The notes below the pieces were generated by a model. It saw nothing but the letters and a program-made list of their open reading frames with translations. It was not told where the DNA came from and searched no databases. Positions 48,488 to 64,000 of a stretch of 64,000 nt of DNA are shown one piece after another. Position 1 is the first letter of the stretch. Every line of letters begins with the position of its first letter. The stretch covers positions 15,322,877 to 15,386,876 of the forward strand of contig NC_092810.1 of assembly GCF_040954645.1 (NCBI RefSeq), written 5' to 3'. Made by a program: the position numbers and the translations under genes. This DNA comes from Diabrotica undecimpunctata (lineage: Eukaryota; Arthropoda; Insecta; Coleoptera; Chrysomelidae).

Positions 48488-49060
48488 ATCATTTATACAA
48501 TATCAAAAACAATAATCTTCGTGTTAAAGGGAACGAAAAAATCACCAAGTACAGGGATCTGGAAATTCAAATACGAAGACAGTGGAGAATGGAAAGTACC
48601 CAGACAATACCTATTATTCTTTCTACTACTGGAGTCGTTTCAAAGAACCTCCTAGAAAACACAAAAAAGCTAGGTCTGAATGAACATATCTACAAGACCG
48701 TGCAGAAAGCTGTACTACTCGCAACGTCCAGATGTGTACAAATATTTTTGGGAGATACTCCAGCATATCAAATCATCTAGGGCTCGATAACACGGAAAGA
48801 GTCCCTTCTTCTTTTTCTTTACGTGCCAATTCTGCGACGGAGGTTGGCAATCATCATGGCTATTCTGATCTTAGATGCTGCTGCTCTGAATAGTTCAATT
48901 GATGTGCATCCGTACCATTCCCTCAAGTTACGCAACCATGCGATTCTTCTTCTTCCTACACTTCTCTTGCCCACCAGAAAGAGTCCCACCAGAGCTCAAT
49001 CCTTTTGATACCGTAGGTATCTGGGATGAGGGAATGTTTCCCTTAAAGGGAGTGTGAGCC
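48488..49060 (+). mobile_element. LINE C-terminal fragment, plus strand
   Basis: Reads EKITKYRDLEIQIRRQWRME then IPIILSTTGVVSKNL..QKAVLLATSRCVQIFLGD, typical of the region after the RT in several insect LINEs. The 3' part (RAQSFDTVGIWDEGMFPLKGV) resumes after a nested insertion. Inactive. Confidence 0.55.
48795..48987 (-). mobile_element. 171-bp LINE 3' end with 11-bp target-site duplication
   Basis: GAAAGAGTCCC is at 48795-48805 and 48977-48987. The insert is only the last codons of the AAG-tailed LINE (RRRIAWLRNLREWYGCTSIELFRAA..KIRIAMMIANLR) and its tail, on the minus strand. It lies inside another LINE fragment. Confidence 0.85.
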
Positions 49061-50141
49061 GTATGGCTTAATCCGATAACTAGTATAACATAAAGTTCAT
49101 TATTATGTAGTTAGTAACTTAGTTAATAATAAGTTATAAAAACATAATAATAAATGATTATGACATAAATTAATAAATGTACTTAAAGGGGGGTTTCTTA
49201 AATAATTGATGGATTCGACTGTTACTTGATGGAAATTCAGTTTATGTAACAATAAAACACTGAAAACTTTGTTTTCAAAACTTCCACAAAATTTATGACA
49301 AAATCTTATCACTACAGCTCTTTCGGCACAGTGCCTTTCTCAAGTCCAGAGTGGTTTCTCAAAATTTATATATGCCTTATAATAAGTCCTAAATTTTAAA
49401 ACTGACAATAAATGGGAAATATGTCATGGATCTAATTTTTGCAGTTGAGTGTATATGTATTTAGCAGACAACAACATAATTAAAAAGGTTTAATTAAATT
49501 CCAGGTAGTTCAACGTACTAAAAAACGAATATGTGCTTAATTATTTAGAGAATTCATTATGGCGCGTGACGTATACGGTTTCCATCCTTTGTTTAACAGT
49601 ATAAGTTTTGAATAATAATAATGTTTAAAATTTAACTTATTCAAAGCTTGTTGACCTCATTAGAAAAATTTCGTATCGAAGACAGTAACACGTACATCGA
49701 AGACGTACGAATATAGACGTATCGAAGAGCTACAGTTTGCTATTATAGTCCAAGCTCCTAGACAAAATTGAATAATTTTGGGCATTAATTACTATATACT
49801 AGTATAATAATAGAATAATATACTAGTTCATATCGTTAATGAACAACTTGTTGATCGTTGACTACAAATAGTTTCTAATTTGAGTGGTTTTATTAGTTTT
49901 TAATAGTATTGTTTAGTACCAAAATAAAACTAAATTGCATTTAAATATAATTTGAAATATAGACTTTCCTAATTGTGTAAAATAAAAAAAAAACTTAACT
50001 GCTCCTCACAAAAAAATATCACTACTTTTATAATTATTATATTTCGAAGATAGGCCAGTAACCGAACATAATTATTTAAATATGTCATGCAATAAATGAT
50101 AACTGTATTCACGAAATATATAAAGGTCGCCTTACACGAGA
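49061..50141. other. No gene; possible old PLE end on the minus strand
   Basis: Near 49305-49380 the minus strand reads CTTGAGAAAGGCAC then GTGCCGAAAG, reminiscent of the ends of some Penelope-like elements, followed by AT-rich DNA. Otherwise nothing recognised. Confidence 0.25.
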
Positions 50142-50321
50142 ATGTCTGAAAGCTACACAAACAAAATACTAAAAGAATTAGATATTATCAAAAAAGAATT
50201 AAAAAGCACCATAGAAGAAAGTCAAAACAAAATCTTAGAAATCCTAAACGATAAAATTAAGCGGCTGGAGAATGAAAATTTATCTCTGCAAAAAGCCCTA
50301 GAAAGCGTGCCAATAACTTAA
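50142..50321 (+). CDS. Small coiled-coil ORF, 59 aa, LINE ORF1-like
   Basis: ATG at 50142 opens a 59-codon frame (MSESYTNKILKELDIIKKEL..) ending at TAA 50319-50321. It has heptad-like spacing of Leu/Ile with many Lys/Glu, so a coiled coil is likely. Similar short coiled-coil leaders occur at the 5' ends of RTE-like LINEs. Next to it are LINE scraps, so it is probably transposon-derived rather than a host gene. Confidence 0.4.
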   Translation: MSESYTNKILKELDIIKKELKSTIEESQNKILEILNDKIKRLENENLSLQKALESVPIT

Positions 50322-50340
50322 ATAAAGAAAAATAATGCTG

Positions 50341-50470
50341 ATGATAGCGATTTTTTTATTTGGTATATGATTCCAGCTCGTTGAAAAAAGATTTAGTTGC
50401 ATCATCATCAGCAGTTGAGGTAGGTGCATATACCTGAACCAAATGAATAATAAAGTATTCATTCAGTCTT
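50341..50470 (-). mobile_element. LINE endonuclease scrap
   Basis: Minus strand reads HLVQVYAPTSTADDDATKSFFNELESY, the central strand of an RTE-type AP endonuclease (VYAPT followed by FxxL). Isolated. Confidence 0.6.
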
Positions 50471-50599
50471 TAAGGAAATGATACGATCACTGATAATTCG
50501 AGAAATGAGAAGGCAGAAAAGAACGCACCGTTCAATTGTCATCCCTACAGATAGCCTGATAACGCTAAAGACACTTAATTCTGTATAGGTCAATTCTTA

Positions 50600-51150
50600 A
50601 CCAGTATGGGATTTTGTGGATGCCCTGAATAAACTAGGAGACCATAGCAAAATTACGGTACCCTGGATACTAGGACAAGAAGATCATAAGGGCAATGAAA
50701 AAGCAGATAAAATGGGCAAACAAGGCTCATTAATGCCATATATTGGAGCAGAACAGTTCTGCGGCGTTGCAAAGGCAGTACAAGAAAGTGGCTAGCACAC
50801 AAATCTCTGGAACGGTTGACGAATTCACTAGAACAAAGATAGGCGAAACAGATCAATATAGAACGTTCACCAAAATTTACAGCAGACCTAATAAGAAATG
50901 ACAATAGGGGAAACAGTCAAAGCCATAGTAGGTCGGTTAACAGGGCACTGTAAACTGAATAGGCAATTGAAGCTAATGAGATTGGAAAATGACGATATAA
51001 TATGTCGATACTGTCACTTAGAGGGAGAAACAGCAGAATACATTTTGTGTCGGTCGATAGTCTGGCAAATGTGCGGTTCTTTACATTAGGGAAGAAAAAC
51101 CACCGACAAAGAGCTACATGGAAGCTAAATCCATACTCTAGATATATGTT
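50600..51150 (+). mobile_element. LINE RNase H and zinc-tail fragment
   Basis: Reads DALNKLGDHSKITVPWILGQ, EDHKGNEKADKMGKQGS (RNase H end), then in the frame at 50898-51089 RLTGHCKLNRQLKLMRLEND and CRYCHLEGETAEYILC, a C-terminal CCHC-like tail. Stops and frameshifts between. From an R1/I-group LINE. Confidence 0.6.
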
Positions 51151-51410
51151 GGTTATATAGGCTCAAATTATACAACTGTCTACCAGAGAATTTAAGTCAC
51201 ATTAAAAATTATAAAAAAAAACAGATATACATATGAAATTAAACAATGGATTGAAAAAAAAAACAACACAATTCTACGAAGAACTGATTAATGGATAATA
51301 GTAATAAATAATAAATATTTAAATAGACCCTGATTAAAAACTACAACATTTCTTGAATTTACTACAAGTAATATTATGTACTCACTTACATTTATGTACT
51401 CACAGTAGTT

Positions 51411-52079
51411 GTGTCACATGCTATATTCAAATTAAAATTAGTGTATTTAATGTTACTACGCATATGTAATTTACTATTTTTATATTTTTTATATAGCTTT
51501 ACGTGTCTCGATAGCGTAGGTAGATTTTTGGGAATGTTGGAAGATATAAGGTTTAATAACACTGTTCTGCCTAATACTGTACTTGGGAATCCAACTACCC
51601 ATTACTCATCTTTACCTTATTTTCCTCAAGTTACTGAGAAACTCGTTAAACTGTACAAACATAACAACGTACCGGTTAAAATTGCTATTAAGAATGCTAA
51701 GACTGTCAGGAATTTGTTTTCTAAAACTAAAACACCTCTGTCCCTTCTGGAACAAGTTAATGTAATATATCATATACCTTGTGCTGAGTGTGACTCATGT
51801 TACATCGGTCAGACAGGGAGATCACTGAGAGGGCGTCTTACGACACACCGCAGTGATATTAATTTATCTAAGCATACTTGTGCTTTAGCCCAACATGCTA
51901 TCAACACTAAGCACGAAGTAAACTTTAATGAAGTTAAAATTCTTGGCACTGAACGCAATCTCGTTAAAAGACAGTTTTTAGAAATGTGTTCAATATTAAA
52001 ACATCCTAATATCCTTAATAAGAGAACCGACATTAGTAATTTGAGTCAAATTTATCATGCATTAATTTTACAGAATTAG
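51411..52079 (+). CDS. Penelope-like element C-terminal ORF with GIY-YIG endonuclease, 222 aa
   Basis: The frame carries the end of a Penelope RT (FLGMLEDIRFNNTVLPNTVL, KLYKHNNVPVKIAIKNAKTV) followed by a GIY-YIG nuclease: VNVIYHIPCAECDSCYIGQT, the Arg of GRSLRGRLTTHRSD and the Glu of RQFLEM. The C-x2-C motif between GIY-like and YIG parts (CAECDSC) is typical of PLE nucleases. This enzyme cleaves target DNA to prime reverse transcription. The RT core is missing, so the copy is 5'-truncated. The first ~40 residues are hydrophobic and probably not part of the original protein. A hammerhead-type motif 1 kb downstream belongs to the same element. Confidence 0.85.
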   Translation: MSHAIFKLKLVYLMLLRICNLLFLYFLYSFTCLDSVGRFLGMLEDIRFNNTVLPNTVLGNPTTHYSSLPYFPQVTEKLVKLYKHNNVPVKIAIKNAKTVRNLFSKTKTPLSLLEQVNVIYHIPCAECDSCYIGQTGRSLRGRLTTHRSDINLSKHTCALAQHAINTKHEVNFNEVKILGTERNLVKRQFLEMCSILKHPNILNKRTDISNLSQIYHALILQN

Positions 52080-53108
52080 GCTTGATATGTTGTTTATTTA
52101 AATTTTGTCCCACATTGGGATTTTGTTATTACATTTTCATATATTAAATTTAAATAAAAATAAAATAAAATAAATTATTCCTTCCTTAACTAAGATTTAT
52201 CAACTTATATTTTATTAATATTTGTCAATATCACTTTTACATAATTAAGTAATTGTTCTTTTTGATGAACTTGTTTGATAAAATTTAAACTGAAATTGAT
52301 TCATAGAATATTTTTCATTACGGTCCTAAATGTTTGAACCTTTGGACTGTGGAAGTTGTATTAATCTTCACCTGTTAGCTGGCTAACTAGTGACGTCATA
52401 ATATTATAATATATGATATGTTGGATTGACTTCGCATGCTTTGTTCTTTGTTGACAGATCAATCACTGTTGGGGTAAGTGGTGATTTTAACCACCTTTTC
52501 CTTGCATTGTTTGGTTTTTTAACGACAAGCTGTCAACCAAATTTATCACATTTTTTGAATATACCGCCTTATTATATAGAGGTTGGTAGGTTGCCTTGCT
52601 GTTTATGTCACTTTGACCTCAAGGCCACTTCTCTTCACGTGTTTGCGTGGGTGTTAAACCTGTAAATTCATTTATCGGCGAGACTCAGTAAGCTAAAGAC
52701 TGGTAACTTCATTTTATCTTATTACTATTAATCTTAAATAACTTATAATGTTACCTAAAGTTAAAATTAAAATCTAATTTATTAAATAAATTTGTTGGAA
52801 GTGCATTCGTATGATCTTTTTAGTTCTTTACATTTTAAAATAAACCTTAATGATTTTTACTTAAGTTTTTATAATAACTTTTTTATACATGTATGTTTAT
52901 CACATGTTCTTTTGCTGTGCTAATTTTGTTAAATTGCAAACTATACCTAGTTTCAATTAATTATTTTATACAACGTTAACTTTGAATGTCTAGTTTCGTA
53001 AGTTTTTTCATATTTTTAACATCATTGACTGCTACATGTCTTTGTAAGGTAACACACTTTTGTTGTAACTTCTCTATGGATGTTTGGTTTCATATTGTTC
53101 TTTTTAGA

Positions 53109-53150
53109 TGAACTGATGATGCTTTCTGAGCAGAAAGCGAAATGTCTTCA
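53109..53150 (+). ncRNA. Hammerhead-ribozyme-like motif of the PLE
   Basis: Core CTGATGA (53113-53119), stem II GCTTTCT / AGAAAGC (53121-53127 with 53132-53138) closed by a GAGC loop, then GAAA (53139-53142), TGTC with a GTC cleavage triplet (53144-53146), and stem I TGAA / TTCA (53109-53112 with 53147-53150). Helix III is almost absent, as in the minimal PLE hammerheads known to work best as dimers. Self-cleavage is inferred from sequence only. Confidence 0.7.
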
Positions 53151-53266
53151 ATAAATAGATGAAGTAGCCACTTTCTTTGTCTTTTATTTCTCCACTTTGA
53201 CCGAAAAACCCACCACTCTTCGAGTGTACCTTAGTTTATTTTGGATTGACGGTCGTACTCCTTTTC

Positions 53267-53418
<152 letters not shown>

Positions 53419-53505
53419 GTAAATTTCAGGCTAGTTGTGTGATGGAAATTTCCGATATGGGTTTCTTACTAATATAAGCACAAAAAAACAGTTTGCTTTA
53501 AATAC

Positions 53506-53511
53506 TTTATT
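53506..53511 (-). terminator. Polyadenylation signal of CTL gene B
   Basis: AATAAA on the minus strand at the same distance from the stop as in copy A. Confidence 0.65.
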
Positions 53512-53573
53512 AAGTAATTATAGAGTACCTTCTATACAGTTTACAGATCGAAACAGATTTTTGACTGACATGC

Positions 53574-59575
<6,002 letters not shown>

Positions 59576-59825
59576 CTAGAACAAGTATATTTAAATGGTA
59601 GATATTAAGAACTTTTATTTTCTGCAATTAAAAACTGTTATATAGTATAATATCTTGGTTTATCTGCCGGAATAACCAATCCACTATTTACTGTCCAACG
59701 GATTCGGGCGGATGACCTGGTAATTGAAAGAGCACTTTATTGTCCTAAGATTGAGAAATTGGTCTCGAAGGCGGAAGAACCAAGAAAGTGGTCAACGGCA
59801 TCAGAATACAATATACAATAAAAAT

Positions 59826-60360
59826 CTAGGATAGAGACAGCAAGATCTGCATTTTAAATCGAATGGCGAAGGTATTTAAATGCCACGATTTATCCTTTCC
59901 CATAAAAATCAGGTTATTACGATGTTACATCTTTCCTATACTATTGTACGGAGTTGCGTCGTGGACTTTCACAGACGCTACCTGTAAGAAAATTGAGGCT
60001 TTTGAAATGTGGCTCTATCGTAGAATCCTGAAGATATCCTATACCGACCACGTTAGTAACCAGGACGTTTTATAAAGAATGCAAAAAGGAAAAGAGTTGC
60101 TAACCATAATAAAAACATCCAAAATTGAATATCTCGGTCACATCATGAGGAACAGCGAGAGATGTGAATTGCTGCAAATGTTTTTTCAGGAAAAAGTAAA
60201 AGGAAAAGGGGACCAGGAAGGCTAAGAATTTCTTGGCTAAAAAATCTACGTACATGGTTCAACATAACAACCACAATCCATTTCAGAGCCGCAGATTGCA
60301 AAATACAAATTGCCATGATGGTCGCCGATATCCAAAACGGATAGGCACTACAAGAAGAAG
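59826..60360 (+). mobile_element. AAG-tailed LINE C-terminal remnant (copy B)
   Basis: Frame 59863-60075 reads FKCHDLSFPIKIRLLRCYIFP, LLYGVASWTFTDATCKKIEA and LYRRILKISYTDHVSNQ. Then LTIIKTSKIEYLGHIMRN appears after a stop, and it ends CAAGAAGAAG. Orthologous to 37430-37920 and less damaged. Confidence 0.7.
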
Positions 60361-60399
60361 AAAAAGAATAAATAACATATTTATGGCTTAACAACTTGA

Positions 60400-61150
60400 G
60401 GAAGTGGTTTAAATGCAGTAATGTAAGTTTCCAACCTTCGATAGAAGATGGAACTTGAGAAAAAGTAGAAGTATGCGAAATGAAGTGGCCTGTGTTAGAC
60501 ATTTTAGAGAGTAATGGATACAATATGTTTGACTTGCAATCTACCTAGTAGATCCAGTTGGCTCTTGGGGTATTTTTCTTTGAAGGAAATTTTCAATGGG
60601 TTCTCATTGATTATGCCTCCTTTTTTATGTATTGGTGGTATTGTAGATTGTGATTAGTCGTCAGGCCATTGCTTGGAGTGCCATATTTTGTTACAGAGTA
60701 AGTGTAGCAATTTTTTTAGTTTCTTCTGTAGCTTTGAGCATTTATTCTGTTATTATATCTGGACCTTGTGCTTTGTTATACTTAAGTTTACTAATTGCCA
60801 GTCATTTTTAATTTTCGAGTATATAAGATTCTTTTTCGATTTCTTTAGGAGTTCGGTGTACAAGTTACTGCCGTTGATCTTCTTTATATAGATCCCAGTA
60901 ATTGAATCCCCATGTCTACGATATATCTTCTCTGTTGGTTTTCAGAGTTCTCGTGTGGACGTTAATAGGCCAAGTTCTGGCTATAAAGTCTCTTTTTATG
61001 TATCGTATTTTTCTGAATAGATCTCTTGGCTGATTGTTCTGATCGTGGCTCTCAATTTCTTTGCATATATCGTGATAGTATTGTTGTTTATCAGCCTTGC
61101 GTCTTTGTTTCATTTCTTTGTTAAGGTCACTTAAACTAGCCTTTTCCCTT
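60400..61150 (-). mobile_element. RTE-type LINE linker/RT remnant (copy B)
   Basis: The frame at 60916-61113 encodes KQQYYHDICKEIESHDQNN..RDLFRKIRYIKRDF, an RTE linker. RT scraps continue to about 60540. Orthologous to 38030-38830. Confidence 0.55.
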
Positions 61151-61510
61151 TCACTATGTTCACCACTTTAAGAAAACTTTCTTCTATTCCTAAGTATATA
61201 AAGGACTTTATCTATGATTCAGTGTTTTTGTTATTTACAAAAGAAATATGGACACAGCAATCCCTCCCCAGCGATAAGAATACTTTGGAGTATTGTGCAG
61301 TGGAATATTATAAGTATTGGAATACTTTGCACCATACACAAAAAATTGAATATCTTTGAATTCTCTAACCACAGAAGAATTACGCTTCTAAATACAGTTC
61401 TCTTATATTTTGTTCAAGTTGGCTCTGGAACAAGTAATATGTATGTCACAAATCACAACCATTGGTTCAATATATAATAAATTAGTGCAAATCTTGGCCT
61501 ATGCTGATGA
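61151..61510 (+). mobile_element. Internally deleted RT scrap (copy B)
   Basis: Carries SNHRRITLLNTVL (NYRGITLLNTA-like) then ANLGLC at 61490, the decayed equivalent of QILAYADD in copy A. Confidence 0.4.
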
Positions 61511-62389
61511 AAACTTAAATATTTTAAAGTAAAAATACTAAGATGAGTCTATGGAGTGGTGAATGACAAGTAAGTAGGGAAAAATATAAAAATATAGTAT
61601 AGTAGTAAGTATACCAGAAAATAGATATCGTAAAATATGTTAGGATATGACATCTGAAATGGATAGATTTAGGGCTACTCTGTATAGATTTAGGGCTTTT
61701 TCTAACGATCTATTGTTATTTGTAATATACTATTATTAATTTTTGTAACACATCCATACACGCTAATAACACTGTGTCGTTGATGCATTATGTAAGGAAA
61801 ACAAATTGTCAAATAAGAGACCTAAATAGACCTAACCACAAATCAAGGAAAACTGAAAAAATAGAGGACGTAAATTCATCTAGAATAATTCCATAAAAAC
61901 GACCGCTTCAAGATAAGATATCATTCAGACCCAATTAAAATGTTAATCAGCATTTACATAAAAAAAACTCTAAAAAACAATAATTATTTAGCATAAAATA
62001 TGGAAGAAAGCAGGTAAATAACTTGTTTACATGAAGATATTTTTAGAATTAAAATATGCAAATCTATATATATGTATGTATATGTATAGCATTTTTTGCA
62101 TTTATAGCGAGAGTTTTAGTATTTGTGATATAATAAAACAAATTAAAAACATTCTGTAATTGTATATCAATTATTGACAAATAATTTTTTATTGTATTTA
62201 AACAGTGCTTTAAAATTTATGTAAAATTACTGCGATAAAGTGTTGAGTAGAGAACTGTTTTTAGTTTCGTAAATTATTCGTATTTTCGTAATATTAAACT
62301 ATTTGTAGTAGTACCATACATACCATATCATAAATATATGGAAATCAAACTAACGAGTACGAGACGAAACAAAGAAAAATCAGCTCTCT
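61511..62389. other. Non-coding, shared with copy A
   Basis: Aligns with about 39190-40010; nothing coding. Confidence 0.45.
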
Positions 62390-62930
62390 CTTGTTGTTTG
62401 GGTTTCGGCGTGATACTCAGTGAACACTTTCAGCCTTGACCATAAATTTTCTATTAGATTTAGATCGGGACTCTCTCTAGGCCAAGGCAGGAGAGTAAAG
62501 TCATGATTTCTTAACCGATAGAAGTCTTAGCCGTATGAAAAGGCACTCTATCCTGCTGAAAGATGCATTGTTGGGCATCCCCTTCAAACAAATCTCTGAT
62601 AGTCGGCAGCAGTTTAGCTTGCAGTATCTCTTCCTGATAATTTTTTGCATTAATATTGCCCTCTATTACAGCTAAAGTCCAACCATTAGTGGTTATACAA
62701 GCCATGACACTTACAGGATGCTTCAGAGTGACCGTAGTACACTGGGGCAAGAGGTTTTCTCCCGGTCGGCGGCGAACAAACTTTATTCCGTCACTTCCAA
62801 AGATCGAGATTCTTGTTGCATCACTCCAAATTACCTTACTTCACTGTTCTTCTGTCCACTCTCTGTGAACCAAAGCGCAATCAATGCATTTTTGCCTCTG
62901 TTTTTTGTTTAGGAACTGTTTCTTTCTAGG
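62390..62930 (-). pseudogene. Tc1-like transposase, C-terminal half (copy B)
   Basis: The frame 62511-62750 reads QCTTVTLKHPVSVMACITTN, EGNINAKNYQEEILQAKLLP, TIRDLFEGDAQQCIFQQDRV (second catalytic Asp) and PFHTAK. After a frame break near 62400-62500, LPWPRESPDLNLIENLWSRL carries the catalytic Glu. The first Asp region is disrupted. Orthologous to 40010-40560. Confidence 0.7.
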
Positions 62931-63009
62931 AGAGATAGATATCTAGATAGATTTTACGGACTAGTACCGACTATAAGTGTACTATCGTTTGATGTAAGGG
63001 TTTTACATG

Positions 63010-64000
63010 TTTAAATGGGGAATTGCCCGAGCTGCGATAAAATTTAACAAAATAATATAAAACATATTGAGTTACAGTCTCAGTTGGTATCTTGTTGTAT
63101 TTGTGAATAGTGCATAAAATTCTGAACATGCGTCATTTATATCTAGCCGAAAGCAACTAAATGAAGATGAACTTTTACGTTTACTTGAAAGTGATGATCC
63201 GTAGCTTGATATCAATGAGGATACAGCAAGTGATTTAGAAAATAAAGACAATGTAACAGAGGTAGAAGGAGAAAATGGCCTTATTATTTATTAAAGCTTA
63301 GAGCACAATAAATCAACAGTTACTAACTCCGAAGGCTTACCGGTATATGTATCTAAAGATTGAACTGACTGGTCAAGGTTGCCAAAAAATACAAAAGTGA
63401 AACGCGCAAAGACCAATATTCGTAGACATGCTCGAGGACTTACAAATTACAGTGATGATGTATCAAATCTCAAACACGATTTCTTTCTGTTTTTTTTTTC
63501 AGACGAAATTCTAACGATAATTGTCATGGAAACTAATCGGAAGGCTCAAGCGTATTACGATAAATGAAATAGTGACAGCAAATAAAACTAAAGTGTATAT
63601 TTGCCTTGATTCTGTAAAGATTCAAGTCTATATTGAAGTATTGCTTATACTTGGAGGTGGAGGAGATCGATATACTTTGGTGTGACGATATTGCTTACTG
63701 CCGTTTTATAATACCATCTGCGCTTTATCTAGAGATATGTTCAAACAAATAACTTCATTTCTACGTTTTCAAAAATTTTGAAACCACACAAGAACGAAAA
63801 TCAGTAGATAAACTGGCCCCAATAAGAGATCCAGGCGACCATATGTGTGTAGGTGACCAATCCAGGCGACCATATGTGTGTAGATGAGCAGCTCGTGCCT
63901 TTTAGAGGTAAAGCACCATTCCGATTTTATATGAAGAGCAAACCTGACAAGTACGGATTAAAAATATGGGTCCTTGTGGACTGTACTACTTCTTTTATAG
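63010..64000 (+). pseudogene. piggyBac transposase pseudogene (copy B), runs off the right edge
   Basis: Same element as 40640-42420 but with extra stops in the N-terminal frame, for example inside the acidic head and after KDxTDWSRLP. Readable pieces: KNTKVKRAKTNIRRHARGL, SDEILTIIVMETNRKAQAYY and GKAPFRFYMKSKPDKYGLKI near 63905-63965. Confidence 0.7.

Larger units (their letters stand above)
51411..53160 (+). mobile_element. 5'-truncated Penelope-like retroelement (PLE)
   Basis: Comprises the GIY-YIG ORF, a roughly 1-kb AT-rich 3' region without further coding content, and a hammerhead-type motif at 53109-53150. Right end lies close to the (TA)n array at 53270. Exact ends and a target duplication are not resolved. 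Confidence 0.7.

Noticed and set aside
49305..49380. CTTGAGA..GAAAG on the minus strand as a second hammerhead
   Set aside because: The CTGATGA core is absent and no cleavage triplet fits; left as a possible old PLE end.

Overview
The window reads as AT-rich, intron-bearing insect nuclear DNA, most likely from a beetle with a transposon-swollen genome. The species cannot be fixed from sequence alone. Evidence for an insect is a pair of divergent ionotropic receptor (IR) genes, a pair of secreted C-type lectin (CTL) genes with short exons, and the mix of LINEs (RTE, R1, I-like), piggyBac, Tc1/IS630 and Penelope elements. Host genes are few and all lie on the minus strand; nearly everything else is mobile DNA in different states of decay.

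Layout. 1-1.4 kb: 5' three quarters of an intact IR gene running off the left edge. 1.9-11.2 kb: decayed R1-like and other LINE fragments, a candidate piggyBac MITE, an RTE copy and a truncated LINE with a target-site duplication (TSD). 11.3-13.2 kb: a complete single-exon IR gene, paralogue of the first, with a conserved upstream block. 13.4-22 kb: decayed I-like LINEs, two perfect foldbacks, two truncated LINEs and a GC-rich LTR-like stretch. 22.1 to at least 41.6 kb and 53.4 to beyond 64 kb: two copies (A and B) of one segmental tandem duplication, each starting at a (TA)n array. Copy A holds a complete four-exon CTL gene (22305-42858, 182 aa). Copy B holds exons 2-4 of its paralogue, with exon 1 beyond the right edge. 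Between the copies (42.9-53.3 kb) lie palindromic repeats, an IS630/Tc1-like transposase, a Tc1 element split by a LINE, LINE scraps and a Penelope-like element (PLE) with a GIY-YIG domain and a hammerhead-type motif.

Because A and B diverged before many insertions, each serves as a natural empty-site control for the other. This dates a TTAA-flanked piggyBac and a nested RTE/I-LINE insertion as A-specific, and another piggyBac as B-specific. The nested LINE (30990-36703) is complete, with intact ORF1 and ORF2, so it is the youngest-looking and potentially autonomous element here. The IRs are presumed chemosensory and the lectins presumed secreted carbohydrate-binding proteins. By hand count the two lectins differ by more amino-acid-changing than silent substitutions, which suggests diversification after duplication.
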